Shown here piece by piece: positions 12,300-23,066 of a stretch of DNA of 64,000 bases. Each line of letters begins with the position of its first letter. The first letter of the stretch is position 1. The position numbers and the translations under genes were made by a program. Origin of the DNA: Erythroxylum novogranatense (Eukaryota > Streptophyta > Magnoliopsida > Malpighiales > Erythroxylaceae); contig CM057233.1 in assembly GCA_029891385.1 (NCBI GenBank), positions 55,072,063-55,136,062 on the forward strand, in the 5' to 3' direction. The notes below the pieces were generated by a model. The model did no database searches. It had not been told where the DNA came from and saw nothing but the letters and a program-made list of their open reading frames with translations.

Positions 12300-12980
12300 A
12301 GCTTATCGAGAGCACGCCACAAATATTAAATGTTTCAAGAAGTCCAAGCGTCGCCAATGATGGCTAGCCGACCTACTATAAGCCTAAGTCGTCACGCAGA
12401 AGTCTTCGAGATCGATCGATCGGTGGCCCTCACCAACCGACCATCAATACGATCGGTAGCGATTAGTCAAGACCGACCGATCGAACCGCCGAGCTATCCC
12501 ATGATCGAGCTACAAGACCAATACCGATCGATCGACCACCTTACGAACCGTCTTGCTTACGAGCTATGAGGTAACCGACGAACAACAACGTCCAACATAC
12601 TCCTTCGACCCTGCTCTTCGCTCAGACTCGAGGAGTAGAGGGGGCTTATGGTTGGGTTGGCTATATTGGACCCAAGCCCAATCCTACAGGCCGATCGGTC
12701 GGTCTCACATCCATCAATTAATTCGGGCCTGACCCACACATCCATAGCCCAACAGTAGAAGAACATCTCCCATGCAGATACGTGAAGACCTAAACCTAGC
12801 TGAAAAACCATATAAAAGATATTATTCTCATAACAGAGGTACGCATAATTATTAACCTAGCTTTCTCTGCGTTTATCAACCTCACTCTCCAAAACCGACT
12901 TGGCGTCGGAGGCTAATCGACACAACCCGTCGCTGCTTTCCTTGTTTTGCGTATCTTCATACCGAATTTACCGTGTACAA
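12300..12980 (+). mobile_element. LTR 3' part, Tat-like, plus orientation
   Basis: The plus strand shows features common in Tat-lineage LTR ends: a CTCGAGGAGTAGAGGGGGCTTATGG segment near 12629, a TATA box TATAAAAG at 12811-12818, and a GACTTGGCGTCGGAGG motif near 12897 followed by a short tail to about 12979. This orientation is opposite to the ORF at 9590-11750, which is what an antisense accessory ORF upstream of a 3' LTR would give. The left end of the LTR is not defined and no target duplication can be checked. Confidence 0.45.
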
Positions 12981-14130
12981 TCAATCACATATAAGACAAC
13001 AAGAACGTTCCATCCTCGCGTAATCGATGTAACTAAATATAATTACATTGATTTCAAGTAACTCTACAATGGAACTTTCATAGTCGTTGCTCGAAATATG
13101 AAGCTTATTATAATTCTATAATGTAACCGAGGTGGTCAAAAGCACCAAACCAACATTCAGCTGGGTTTGTTGCTCTATGTTGTCAGACCTAGATTCTGTC
13201 TACTGCCATGCATATTATATATTTTATCTATGCAGAAAAGATATATCAAATAATTAAACCACTGCGACAATGAAACTGCTACTTTCTTTTTGACAGGGAA
13301 CCAATTAAAAAAAGACTACTCGCGACTGAATATCTTCTGCCAAATCATTGGATACTCATCTACGACTTTTCAGTTTTTCTGCAGTTGCATGTAAAGCAAA
13401 CCAAGTGCATGAAACATTCAAATCAATCAATCTACTTTGTCAATGACGGTGCTGATCTGTCATAGATTAACGCATGGCAGATTTTGGCCGATTTGATGGA
13501 AAGTGGCAGTAAAGAAGAGCTTTGAGGTTTGTTTGATATTATTATTCTTTAGATGTTTTGAAGAAAAGGACCTATGGCAAATTTTCTTGGGGTTAGATAC
13601 AAAGGCTCGTCGGTCTTCAACCCAAAACTTCTTATTGGGTAACTACAAAAACCCAAATTTCTAACTAATTATTTGTCTTATGCAATTATTAAAATAGTTG
13701 GGTCTATCTATACTCTATGGGATCACTTTAGTAACAATACCAATATTTTAAAAATCTTATCAGAAGTTAAGATTTGATGTTTAAGTTTTAACTCTTAAAA
13801 ATTTAACCGATATTAAATTATCATAAATTCAGTTAAAGATTGGATAAAATTAAAGAACTTAAAATATAATTAAAAGAAATTATACCTACGTATAAAAGAA
13901 TTTAAGTTTAATTTAAAATAGATATTAAATAAAATTAATTAATTAATTTGGATTTATAAGAAATTAATTTAGAAAATCGATCCATTAATTCATAAATTAG
14001 TCGGTTTTAAGAACAAAAGTTATTTAAGGAAAATAAACCGAAAAAATTTAAAATCAAACTAAAAAGTTGGTTTATTTAAAATTTTTATAGTTGAATCGAC
14101 CGAATCGGTTAGGTCTAAAAGCTAAATCTA
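12981..14130. other. gene-free AT-rich stretch
   Basis: No open frame, repeat pair or transposon end was recognised. The second half (13740-14130) is very AT-rich, with many TTAAAATT-type runs and stop codons in all frames. Confidence 0.6.
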
Positions 14131-14291
14131 CATGTTATCCCCTTTTTTTTTGAAGAGTAAATACTCAAATTTTCATTCATGATGATAAAACTCAATCAAA
14201 AACTGAGTATTAGAAACCTAAATCCGTAGATGCGCAAGTGAATAGATGCTCGAGCTAAAGAATGAGTACATTTATTGGCTTGCCTACAAAT

Positions 14292-14579
14292 CTACCTATA
14301 AAAAATATTTGGTAACGATAATAACAAAGTCTTACTATCACAAATAATGCCTAACTCAGAATGATCAAAGTCTGGTGAGTTAAGTGCAAAAAATAAAATT
14401 TGAGAATCCATAAAAATAGTGCAACTACCTTCAATGTGCTGCTGTTTTAGAATTTTCAAGGAGTGTCGAAGTGCTAGTGCTTCCACAATCAAGGGATCCG
14501 CACCACCAACATAGTGACCAGAAAAAGCTCGAATAAACTCCCCCTCAACACTCTTCAACACTGTTCCAAAGCCAAGCAT
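14292..14579 (-). pseudogene. LINE RNase H domain fragment
   Basis: The 95-residue frame carries GGADPLIVEALALRHSLKIL, which fits the plant LINE RNase H core with its catalytic Glu. It is followed by FMDSQIL, the position of the second acidic residue (usually written ESDS or DS in these domains). This is the RVT_3-type RNase H that plant L1 elements carry after the RT. The frame is cut at its C-terminus, and the poly(A) end of the element lies 140 bp further on. Confidence 0.7.
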
Positions 14580-14910
14580 ACCTTCTTGATGGAATACCGC
14601 TCCGTAAATGAAAAGTTGTCAACCGTTATTGCTGTTGTCCGTTGGAGAAGAAGATGAAAAACACTGCAATGATCTACATGTTGATGATGAAGAAGTCGAC
14701 TCAAGTGTCCTAGAATGATTCCAAAGCTCCAAGAAATTTAAAGCTTCCAAATGCTTTGTGTAGCAACTTTTATTTTTGTTAGACCAAAGCATATTATTTT
14801 TTGTCATCCAAATGTGTCTTGCATAAATCACAAATTTTTGGATCTTAATTTTGTCACCACCATTGACTACCTGAATCCAACCATAGTTTGCAAGCTTTCC
14901 ACACATCCTC

Positions 14911-15344
14911 TCATATCACATGCCAATATTTATCCAGCTTTATATCAAACACCATTGTTTTTACTTCATCTAGAGTCACCGAAGCAGTAAGCAAATTATT
15001 TTGAACTCCTCCTATTTTGGACCAAACCAGATTGAGAATGTCTTCACCATTCGAGATCCCGCCTTCAAAAATCTTCCCAAAATAATCTTTAATTTCTTCT
15101 TCTATCTCAGCACTATTAGTAACCACTCTTCCATCTTCTTTTTGTAAACTTTCAATCGAAACTTTCTTTCTACAGACATAAACCATTGCATGGAAAAACT
15201 TTGAGTTCCTACACCATTTAACGACCACCTTTGCTTAGCATTCTGTTTGTTCCTGCAATATTCTTTGTACAAACTAACATTCCACTTTTTTCGAAGCTTC
15301 TGAACCTTCCTATCATTGAACACATCCCTCGCCTCCTCCAACAA
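14911..15344 (-). pseudogene. LINE ORF2 linker between endonuclease and RT
   Basis: Two overlapping frames (15344-15102 and 15228-14911) cover the usual segment: a KQRW..G...S.FFH-like stretch, here KFFHAMVYVCRKKVSIESLQ, then the EIEEEIKDYFGKIFEG segment, then LDEVKTMVFDIKLDK. In intact elements this last motif leads straight into the RT active region (AP-GPDG). Here it stops and zf-RVT-like sequence follows, marking a deletion junction near 14908. Confidence 0.7.
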
Positions 15345-15369
15345 TAACAGTACCTGTTTCTGTTTTTTT

Positions 15370-16146
15370 TCAAAATGCAGAGTTATGCTCTCTGCCCCAA
15401 TGGTTAATCTCTTCTATACACGCATCACGACTTCTTATAAAATCAGTAGCAGAAAAAAAATTTTGTGAATTTTTTATTACCTGTTCCAAACTAAAATCCC
15501 CCAACCAACTGTTATCAAACCAAAACTTCCTATATTTTGCACCAATTGGCCTTCCATTCAATCGGACCAAAATTGGAGAGTGATCAGAAATTGAGGCTAC
15601 GACATACTTAGAGAAAGCATTAAGGAAAAGAGATGACCAGCTCAAAGTTGCCACTGCTCTATCCAATTTTTTGCTGCAAACTACCACGTTATCCCTCTTC
15701 TTTTCCCATGTATATCGATACCCTTCCTAAGGAATATCGCTCAAGCCACAATCTGAAATAGCATCAGCAAAATCATTGATTAAATGTCTCTGAACAACAA
15801 CACCACCCAACTTATCTTCTTCTGTCAATAAGTTGTTAAAATCTCCTAAGCACAGCTAAGGCCTTAAGTCTCCGCCCAACAAATCACGAATCAAATCCCA
15901 TGAAGCACAACGTCTAGAACTCTTAGGAAAGTCGTAATAACCAGTCAATCGTCAACTATTATTCTGGAAAATCACAGTAGCATCAATAAAATTACTCGAA
16001 AAACTCCTAATAGACACATCAACTTCATTCTTCCATAATAAACACAAACCCCCACTCCTACCAATACAATTCATTGTAAAACAATTATCATAGCGAACCA
16101 AACGACAAACCTTCTCCATTTTGTTCCTCTGCACTAGCGTCTCCAT
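15370..16146 (-). pseudogene. LINE AP-endonuclease domain remnants
   Basis: The N-terminal fragment (16146-15952) has METLVQRNKMEKV and GRSGGLCLLWKNEVDV, typical of plant L1 endonuclease (ET..., GGLA-LWK). The C-terminal fragment (15687-15370) ends the domain with YVVASISDHSPILVRL, where SDHSPI is the conserved final catalytic block. Frameshifts between 15690 and 15950 separate the two parts. Confidence 0.75.
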
Positions 16147-16667
16147 AAGAAAAACAATCAGTAGTCTATAAGTAAAAAGGAGATCACTTAGTGCCCGTAT
16201 CGCATCAGGGTTGCCTAAACCTTGGCAATTCTAGCTTAAGATACTCATTGTCTTCGACTTTCCCGTCTCACAGAATCAACCATTTCCTTATGCCTAGTCG
16301 ATGAAGGAACTGAGTTAGAGCTCGATGTAGAATCCTTATTGTGCATGGAAACTGCATGAGCTGAGGTTTTAGTAACATGCTGCCTTTTCTTAATGTCTTT
16401 GGGTTTGTTTAGAGGGTCATTTTCACTTAATTTTGTATTGGGCTCTTGGTCAGGCCCAGCTCAATCGCGGTCCATACTATTTCTTGGATTATGTGAGATG
16501 CTCCCCAGTTGACCACTAAACAAATTATTACGAAAATCCCTTGCCATAAAAACCTGTTGGTTCACATTTACTGCCGTTTTTGAAATTGCGTCATTACTGC
16601 CAGATTTTGTGCTTTCCAAATTATGAATCCAACTGTTGGTCGGTTGACTCCTCCGATGAGGCAGTGC

Positions 16668-17379
16668 TCAGAGAGATTCATCCCATTCCGGAATCAGTTC
16701 CTCTGGCTTCTTATACAATTGCAATTCACAAAACTTATCGGTGTGACCGATAATACCACACAAATGACAAAACGTTTTAAGCTTTTCATATTGGAACTTC
16801 ACATAGAACATATCACCATTATCGTTCGCTAACCGTTTTCTTCTTTCCAAGGGCTTCCTGATATCCATCAACACCCTTATTCTTATGTATGACTCCTTAT
16901 CATAATCTTGGAAAACTTTTGCATCATATTCCAAAAATTTCCCAACAAAATTACCCAATAGCTTCGCCATCTCCCGTGATATAAAACCTAGTTAGAAATC
17001 ATGCACTTAAACCTAGGAAGGAGAATGAGTCAATGGGATTAACAATGGATCATCCTTTTCACCTATCTCGTTCCACACCAGCAAGTGGTTATTAAAAATC
17101 TAAGGAGAACCCTCCTGAACCCAATCCAAATCGACTTAATTGAAAAAAACGAAATAGATAACGCTTGGCTCCCAAATCGCTAATACCCACCCCTCTAAAA
17201 GGATGCCAAATATCGACTAATGTGTTCCGCATAGATTCAAAATTAATCTTACTGTATGTTGTAAACATGCCCACTATATAGAATTGAAAAGTGGCAGCCT
17301 GAAATTGGCTAGGACCAACAATTTTAATACAATTATCTTCTTCATCAGATAGGGCTAATGATGAAAAATGGTCCTCCAT
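16668..17379 (-). pseudogene. LINE ORF1: DUF4283-like domain and zinc knuckle
   Basis: The N-terminal frame 17379-17092 starts at a plausible ATG (MEDHFSSLALSDEE) and carries a DUF4283-like core with MRNTLVDIWHPFRGVGISDL and RYLFRFF. After a frame break, 16970-16668 carries MAKLLGNFVGKFLEYD and a CCHC knuckle, CHLCGIIGHTDKFC. This is the RNA-binding ORF1 protein of plant L1 LINEs. The breaks make it non-functional. Confidence 0.78.
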
Positions 17380-17541
17380 AACACAACCAACAAAAATCAG
17401 AAAAGAAAAGAAAGAGAAATATAAAAAGACAAATGAAGAAAAGAGATGAGATTAGATCATTTTAGGGTTGAAATATGCACGGCACATAGGGTACGTGCAT
17501 AAAACAGAAGAGAGAATCAAATGGACGGTTCACGTTATCCC

Positions 17542-18582
17542 TTTTTATCCTACTCTAATTGTGCATTAAAGTAATTTGATTTCATCAATCCTAATTCATT
17601 AATAAATGGGAATCCTGATAAGGGTCTTCTCCTCCAATAATTAATTATTATCATTATCTTATTCAAAATATTTTCAAAATTTGAATAATCAATTTTGGTA
17701 GATTCTCTTCCTCTATTATTTATGTCTTCCACTAAAGAATACAAGTCACAATTTTATTCACGATAATATCAGGCCACTCAATCATAATGCATATAAATAC
17801 AAAATATTTTTGTAATATGTATCTGTATTATAACTAATAAAATAATTTTTATTATTACAGATTAAAAAACCATTTAGTCATATTTGAAATAAAATGTAAA
17901 AAATTATATAAAGAATGAAGTTACCGTTTACTTTTCAAGGTTGCAGCACCGTGTTATTCAAAATAAATCGTAACATTGGGCGAAGAGACAGAAAGTAGAA
18001 AAGAAAATTCATATTCAATCTCTTTTCCTTTTCTTTTGGGTATTTTTGTGATAAAGAAGAAAATTTGTAACGTTTGGAATGCAAATGCATGTGAAACCAA
18101 CAACGGTTACTGTAATTGTAAATGTAAATGTAAACAGACAAACAAAGAGAGCGTGGCAATCGCCGGCCTTCTCTTGTCTGCTACCCCTCAACTCCTTCCT
18201 CCTCTCTGCTCAGTACCATTATCATCATTTACCCTTTTTTTCTTTTCTTTCTTATTTTTCTTCTTTTTTCCGACTCTTATCTGTCCACAATTTCTAATAT
18301 GTCATCTTTCTTAGTGCTCTTGTTATCTTCTTCTTCTTCTTCTTCTTCTTCTTCTTCCTTAAGTATTTGGTTTTTGCCATAAATTTGGAGGCTTCAAGCC
18401 TGTCTGAGCAACCCCATACGCTTTCCTATTTCGGGCTTTTCCAAGGTAGTTACAGTTACAAGGTTGTTACATGGTTTTAAAGCCGTCATTTTCTTGTTTC
18501 TATAACTCATAACTTACCTCATCGGCCTCCCGCCAAGTTTTTTTTTTTTCCCGGCGAACGGCAGACTGGGGCTACGAGACAT
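17542..18582. other. 5' flank of the receptor kinase gene
   Basis: No coding sequence is supported; the frames at 17976-18314 are short and unlike known proteins. The stretch is AT-rich and becomes pyrimidine-rich from about 18150 to 18370, as plant 5' UTRs and promoters often do. No convincing TATA box was found close to the gene; a T/C-rich tract at 18539-18551 precedes the start codon. Confidence 0.5.
18327..18357. repeat. (CTT)n microsatellite upstream of the kinase gene
   Basis: About ten uninterrupted CTT units lie some 225 bp before the start codon. On the coding strand such CTT/TC tracts are common in plant 5' leaders; a regulatory effect is possible but not shown. Confidence 0.9.
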
Positions 18583-21500
18583 ATGGCAGCTGTTTTCTGG
18601 GTTCTTTTTGTTTGCTTGGTTTCATCAATATTCTCACAACCCTTCACTACCACCACCGACACGTCGGCTCTTCTCCGTTTCAAAAGTTCTGTTTTTAGCG
18701 ACCCTCTCAATTTGCTCTCTTCCTGGAGCTCTGCTTCCGATTGCTGCACTTGGTATGGCGTCACTTGCGATGAGTTTTCCGGCAGAGTCATTGCCTTGAA
18801 CATTACTGGCAGCATCGCCTCACTTCTCGCAGGAACAGTACCGGATTCTATTGGAAACCTGACAGAGCTTCGAAGTTTGATACTTTCTCACAACGCCCTC
18901 TCTGGTGAGATCCCTGCAAGCATTGGGAATCTTCGGTTCTTGGAGGTTTTAGAGTTTCAAGGAAACAATTTCTCTGGGATTATTCCCGCTCGGTTAAGCA
19001 CTCTTCAATCTCTTCAAGTCCTCAACTTTTCGTTTAATTCGCTAAGTGGTGAAATTCCCGGTGACCTGATTGGTTCTGGCAATCTGAGAGTGATTGATTT
19101 GTCAAATAACAAGCTCATTGGAGATATCAGAATCAATGGTTCAAGGGAATGCTTGGGATTGAAACACTTGAAACTGTCTAATAACCTTCTGGAGAATAAC
19201 ATTCCAAAGCAGATTGGCAATTGTAAAAATTTGAGAACTCTGCTGCTTGATGGAAACAATCTAGGAGGTCAGATACCGGTTGAGATTGGTCAACTTCCAG
19301 AGCTTCGTGTCTTAGATGTTTCCACAAACAGTCTAAATGATAAGATCCCCAAAGAGTTAGCCAATTGTCGAAAACTAGCTGTTGCTATATTGACTAATCT
19401 CAGTAACTTTGTTGGTTTTGGGGATAAACCCGTGATAGAGTTCAATGCTTTTGATGAAAGCATTCCTTATGAGCTGTTGACACTTCCAAGTCTGCAGATT
19501 TTGTGGGCACCAAGAGCAAATCTTCATGGAGAGTTGCCTCGCAACTGGAGTAATTCATGCTCACTGAGAGTTCTTCACTTGGGGCAAAATTCTTTAACAG
19601 GTATTGTGCCTGAAGGTTTGGGAGTTTGCAAGAACCTTACTTTCTTGGATTTGAGTTACAACCGTCTAGTTGGCTACCTTCCTGAGCGGCTGCAGGTTCC
19701 TTGTATGATCTACTTTAATGTTAGTCAAAACAGTATCTCTGGTAGTCTTCCAAGTTTTCCTAACGGCAATTGTGATGTTAACTTGGTCAGCTGTAGTGGA
19801 GATCCCAAATTTCTAGATCTGGAGGACATGCAGACTGCATACTCCAACATTCCTGTTTGGGGTATCCAAATGGAGAATCTTTTGGGGTCCATTAATGATG
19901 AAGGTTTCCCTATTGTTCACGATTTTAGTTGGAATCAGTTCAATGGTAATTTGCCATTGTTTTCATTTGGAGAGGAATTATTGAAAACCAAGACTAAATG
20001 TTCATACAAATTGTATTTGAACAGTAACGCGTTCAATGGGTCTCTCCCCGGGGGACTTGTTACTAGTTGTAATAATCTCCTTAGCATATCTGTCAATGTG
20101 AGCGCCAACCATCTATCCGGTGAGCTTAAGGAGCTGTTGCTTTTCAGTTGCCGGCAAATGAGAGAGTTTGAAGCAGCGTATAATCAGATTAGTGGGTCAC
20201 TAACCCATGATCTTGGGAACTTAAAGATGCTTGAATACATTGACCTGAGAGGGAACAAACTCTCTGGTTATCTACCCAGTCAGTTGGAAAGTTTGCAGTC
20301 TCTGCAAGTATTTCTTCTTGGAGGCAACAACTTGACGGGGGAAATACCATCTCAATTTGGTCAGTTGACTTCCCTCATGGTTCTGGATCTTTCACATAAC
20401 AATGTAACTGGAAAGATTCCTATAAGTTTGGTGAATGCTAAAAGTCTTGAAATACTGCTGCTCAACAACAATAAGCTTTCGGGTGAGATTCCCTGGCATT
20501 TCTCAGACCTTCCCAACCTTACTTTACTGGACGTTTCTTTCAATAATCTCTCTGGTCCTGTACCGCATGTTCCAAGTTTGGCAGATTGTGATAGGCTCAA
20601 AGGTAATACTTACATGGACTTGTGCCCTGAAAAAGCTTCATCCTCTGAGCTTCCACTGTCGGGTACTGGTGCAAATTTGCGGAATCCTAAGAAAAAGAAA
20701 ATATATATTATTGCAGCAATTATTTCAGCCACTCTCTTAGTTTTCTTATTACCGGTGGTAGTTTTGATCTTGGTCTGTTGGAAGAGAAGATTCTGTAAAG
20801 ATTCAAACTTGAAAGAGAAAATAGTAGTGACTTTTGCAGATGCCCATGCTGAACTTACTTATGACAATGTTGTAAGAGCAACTGGGAACTTCAGCCTTCG
20901 GTACCTGATTGGTACTGGTGGCTTTGGGTCCACTTACAAAGCAGAACTATCTCCAGGTTGCGTTGTAGCTGTGAAGAGGCTCTCCATAGGCAGAATTCAA
21001 GGCACTCAACAGTTTGATGCCGAGATTAGAACATTAGGCAGAATTCGGCATAAGAACCTCGTTACACTGATTGGTTACTATGTGGGAGAGGCCGAGATGT
21101 TCCTAGTATACAATTATCTTTCTGGTGGAAACCTTGAAACCTTCATTCATGACAATTCGGGGAAAAATGTACAGTGGTCAGTCATATACAAGATAGCTCT
21201 TGACATTGCACAGGCACTTGCTTACCTCCATTACTCATGTGTTCCCCGTGTACTTCATCGAGATATCAAGCCCAGCAACATCTTGTTGGATCAAGACCTC
21301 AATGCCTACCTATCAGACTTTGGTTTGGCCAGACTTTTAGCAGTTTCTCAGACCCATCTTACAACCGATGTCGCAGGCACATTTGGGTATGTTGCACCTG
21401 AATATGCAACCACTTGTAGGGTGTCTGACAAATCAGATGTTTATAGCTTTGGAATAGTGCTGCTAGAGCTCTTGTCAGGCAAGAGGTCCCTTGATCCATC

Positions 21501-21723
21501 ATTTTCCGAGTATGGGAATGGCTTCAATATCGTTGCTTGGGCTAAGATGATGATCAAGGAGGGGCGTTCTAGTGAGTTTTTCTCTTCAGAATTATGGGAA
21601 CCAGGGCCTAAAGAGAAATTGCTAGGGCTGTTGAAGCTTGCTTCGACCTGCACGGTAGAATCATTATCTGTGCGCCCATCCATGAAGCAAATCCTGGAAA
21701 AATTGAAACAATTGAAAACTTGA
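18583..21723 (+). CDS. RPK2-like: LRR receptor-like serine/threonine kinase, RPK2-type (LRR-XV)
   Basis: A 1046-residue protein in a single exon. Residues 1-19 form a signal peptide (VFWVLFVCLVSSIFS). An LRRNT region with CCTWYGVTC follows at about 53-62, then extracellular leucine-rich repeats to about 690 with a non-LRR island near 390-490. A transmembrane helix spans 707-733. The kinase has a P-loop G777-T-G-G-F-G782, Lys798 (VAVKRLS), alpha-C Glu814, HRD at 892-894 (HRDIKPSN) and DFG at 912-914, followed by GTFGYVAPEYA. All key residues are present, so it should be an active RD kinase at the plasma membrane. The island, the AVKRLSIGR.QG.QQF segment and the FNIV.WA segment match Arabidopsis RPK2/TOAD2, which acts in anther, embryo and meristem (CLE peptide) signalling. 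RPK2 itself is about 100 residues longer, so this may be a paralogue. The first ATG of the frame is used and is followed directly by the signal peptide. Confidence 0.93.
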   Translation: MAAVFWVLFVCLVSSIFSQPFTTTTDTSALLRFKSSVFSDPLNLLSSWSSASDCCTWYGVTCDEFSGRVIALNITGSIASLLAGTVPDSIGNLTELRSLILSHNALSGEIPASIGNLRFLEVLEFQGNNFSGIIPARLSTLQSLQVLNFSFNSLSGEIPGDLIGSGNLRVIDLSNNKLIGDIRINGSRECLGLKHLKLSNNLLENNIPKQIGNCKNLRTLLLDGNNLGGQIPVEIGQLPELRVLDVSTNSLNDKIPKELANCRKLAVAILTNLSNFVGFGDKPVIEFNAFDESIPYELLTLPSLQILWAPRANLHGELPRNWSNSCSLRVLHLGQNSLTGIVPEGLGVCKNLTFLDLSYNRLVGYLPERLQVPCMIYFNVSQNSISGSLPSFPNGNCDVNLVSCSGDPKFLDLEDMQTAYSNIPVWGIQMENLLGSINDEGFPIVHDFSWNQFNGNLPLFSFGEELLKTKTKCSYKLYLNSNAFNGSLPGGLVTSCNNLLSISVNVSANHLSGELKELLLFSCRQMREFEAAYNQISGSLTHDLGNLKMLEYIDLRGNKLSGYLPSQLESLQSLQVFLLGGNNLTGEIPSQFGQLTSLMVLDLSHNNVTGKIPISLVNAKSLEILLLNNNKLSGEIPWHFSDLPNLTLLDVSFNNLSGPVPHVPSLADCDRLKGNTYMDLCPEKASSSELPLSGTGANLRNPKKKKIYIIAAIISATLLVFLLPVVVLILVCWKRRFCKDSNLKEKIVVTFADAHAELTYDNVVRATGNFSLRYLIGTGGFGSTYKAELSPGCVVAVKRLSIGRIQGTQQFDAEIRTLGRIRHKNLVTLIGYYVGEAEMFLVYNYLSGGNLETFIHDNSGKNVQWSVIYKIALDIAQALAYLHYSCVPRVLHRDIKPSNILLDQDLNAYLSDFGLARLLAVSQTHLTTDVAGTFGYVAPEYATTCRVSDKSDVYSFGIVLLELLSGKRSLDPSFSEYGNGFNIVAWAKMMIKEGRSSEFFSSELWEPGPKEKLLGLLKLASTCTVESLSVRPSMKQILEKLKQLKT

Positions 21724-22456
21724 GAGTTTTGCATACTTCTAACATAGGGTGTTGGTGTGAAGGTGAGGCCAATTACACCACAAATATTCCAAAACCTTGA
21801 GGTGAGATCAATTAAATGGGAAAATTCCTTTTAGAATTGTGTTAGATTAAGGTATTATATACAAACTCATTTTGCATGCTAGAGCATTAACTTCTTCATT
21901 TCCTGCCAATCATGCTCTGCATTTAGCCGGCTACCAAGTCTTTTAAAATGCCTCACCTTCAAAACATTAACTAGTACAACTTTTACAGCAGGTTGGATTG
22001 TTTCCCCTGCTCACAATTCGCATCTGCATAGGGTGTTCGAGGCATTACTGCTACATTTCTTACAGTATTCTTAAATTTCCGTTTTCTGGTGTTCGAGGCA
22101 TTACTGCTACATTTCTCACAGTATTCTTAAATTTCCGTTTTCTTCTTCTATCTCTATGCAGAATTGATTCACAAGCTTTACGAGTATTAAAGCATAAGAA
22201 GTAGAATGCTAACGGATGGCTTATTGGACTTCTACTACATACTAAGATCTTGGGCAAAGCAAGTCAAACTAACACCTATCCTTTTCTTGCGATTGTAAAG
22301 TTCACTGGGACACATTTGACTCATCTTTTACTGGTTTTGTACAGAATTACATGGAGGAACCGTATGTGACAAATAATATAACAGGATTATTTATTGTAGT
22401 GGAATGTGTCCTCACCTCAGTACCTCGGATTCAGCACGTATTCTGAACCAAATAGG
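21724..22456. other. 3' flank of the kinase gene
   Basis: No coding sequence is supported. The interval should contain the 3' UTR and contains a 56-bp tandem duplication (22032-22143). No clear transposon was recognised before 22457. Confidence 0.55.
22032..22143. repeat. 56-bp tandem duplication
   Basis: GGTGTTCGAGGCATTACTGC starts at 22032 and again at 22088. The two 56-bp copies differ at about one base (TTACAG versus CACAG context), so the duplication is recent. It lies in the kinase gene's 3' flank. Confidence 0.9.
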
Positions 22457-22812
22457 TTCAAAATCAATTCTATATTCTGTATTTTCATGACTTGGTGGAC
22501 ATTGTTTGTGGCATCTGGAAAACAAACTAAAGCAGGTTAAAAAAATGGGCATTTATTGTCTCTCTTTCAGGAAATGTTATGGCAATTATTCAACACGACT
22601 GCTTTACCATACGCCGAAAAGAGCAAGTTAATCGATGAGAAAAAGCCTCAATTTCTTTTATCTTAAAAGGGAATCTGTCTCCTTTAGCTGGGGAGAAGAA
22701 AAGGGTATTATCATATTGATGAGGAGGCACTGCAAAGAACTGTGGGATTAAACCGTAAAATCAAGTACTAACACCTTGCTTTGCCTTTAGGATAAGCTCA
22801 TCAGTTGTGGTG
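22457..22812. repeat. dispersed 355-bp duplication, copy 1
   Basis: This segment is clearly related to 32399-32766, in the same orientation. Shared stretches include TTTTCATGACTTGGTG, GAGAAGAAAAGGG and TTATCATATTGATGAGGA. The copies differ by many substitutions and small indels. It lies 0.7 kb downstream of the kinase gene. No coding content was recognised. Confidence 0.8.
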
Positions 22813-23061
22813 GAAATGATCTCATTAGCCCGTTTTAGCCCAACGGAGTAGGCCTTCCAAGGGTATCCTGTATTGTATGTGTTCAATGAAATTGTCTAAA
22901 AGTACTACCAACAGTCGACACAACACATGCTCAACCGAGAAACAATTCCCGGCTTCTCTAAACTGCACAATGCATCATCCACGTCGAAATTGCAGCTCTC
23001 GTCCCACTCTACTTTAGCTAGCTCCTCACAACGCAAGTCCATATTCTACACCCATACTATG
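22813..23061. other. unassigned spacer
   Basis: A short non-repetitive interval between the duplicated segment and the chromovirus target duplication. No gene or element is recognised. Confidence 0.5.
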
Positions 23062-23066
23062 TTTAC

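Larger units (their letters stand above)
14142..17530 (-). mobile_element. L1-type LINE, minus strand, reverse transcriptase deleted
   Basis: Minus-strand fragments occur in LINE order: ORF1 (17379-16668), endonuclease (16146-15370), the linker before the RT (15344-14911), a zf-RVT-like remnant (14906-14619) and a C-terminal RNase H (14579-14292). A T run at 14143-14151 on the plus strand is the poly(A) tail. The insertion is flanked by an 11-bp target duplication, CATGTTATCCC at 14131-14141 and CACGTTATCCC at 17531-17541, with one mismatch. The whole RT domain of several hundred residues is missing between 14911 and 14906, so this copy cannot move on its own. Confidence 0.85.

Noticed and set aside
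18519..18815. 98-codon frame antisense to the kinase start
   Set aside because: Lies over the signal peptide and LRRNT coding sequence; a chance shadow frame.
18583..21723. Kinase gene as a pseudokinase or pseudogene
   Set aside because: P-loop, Lys798, Glu814, HRD and DFG are all intact and the frame is uninterrupted for 1046 codons.
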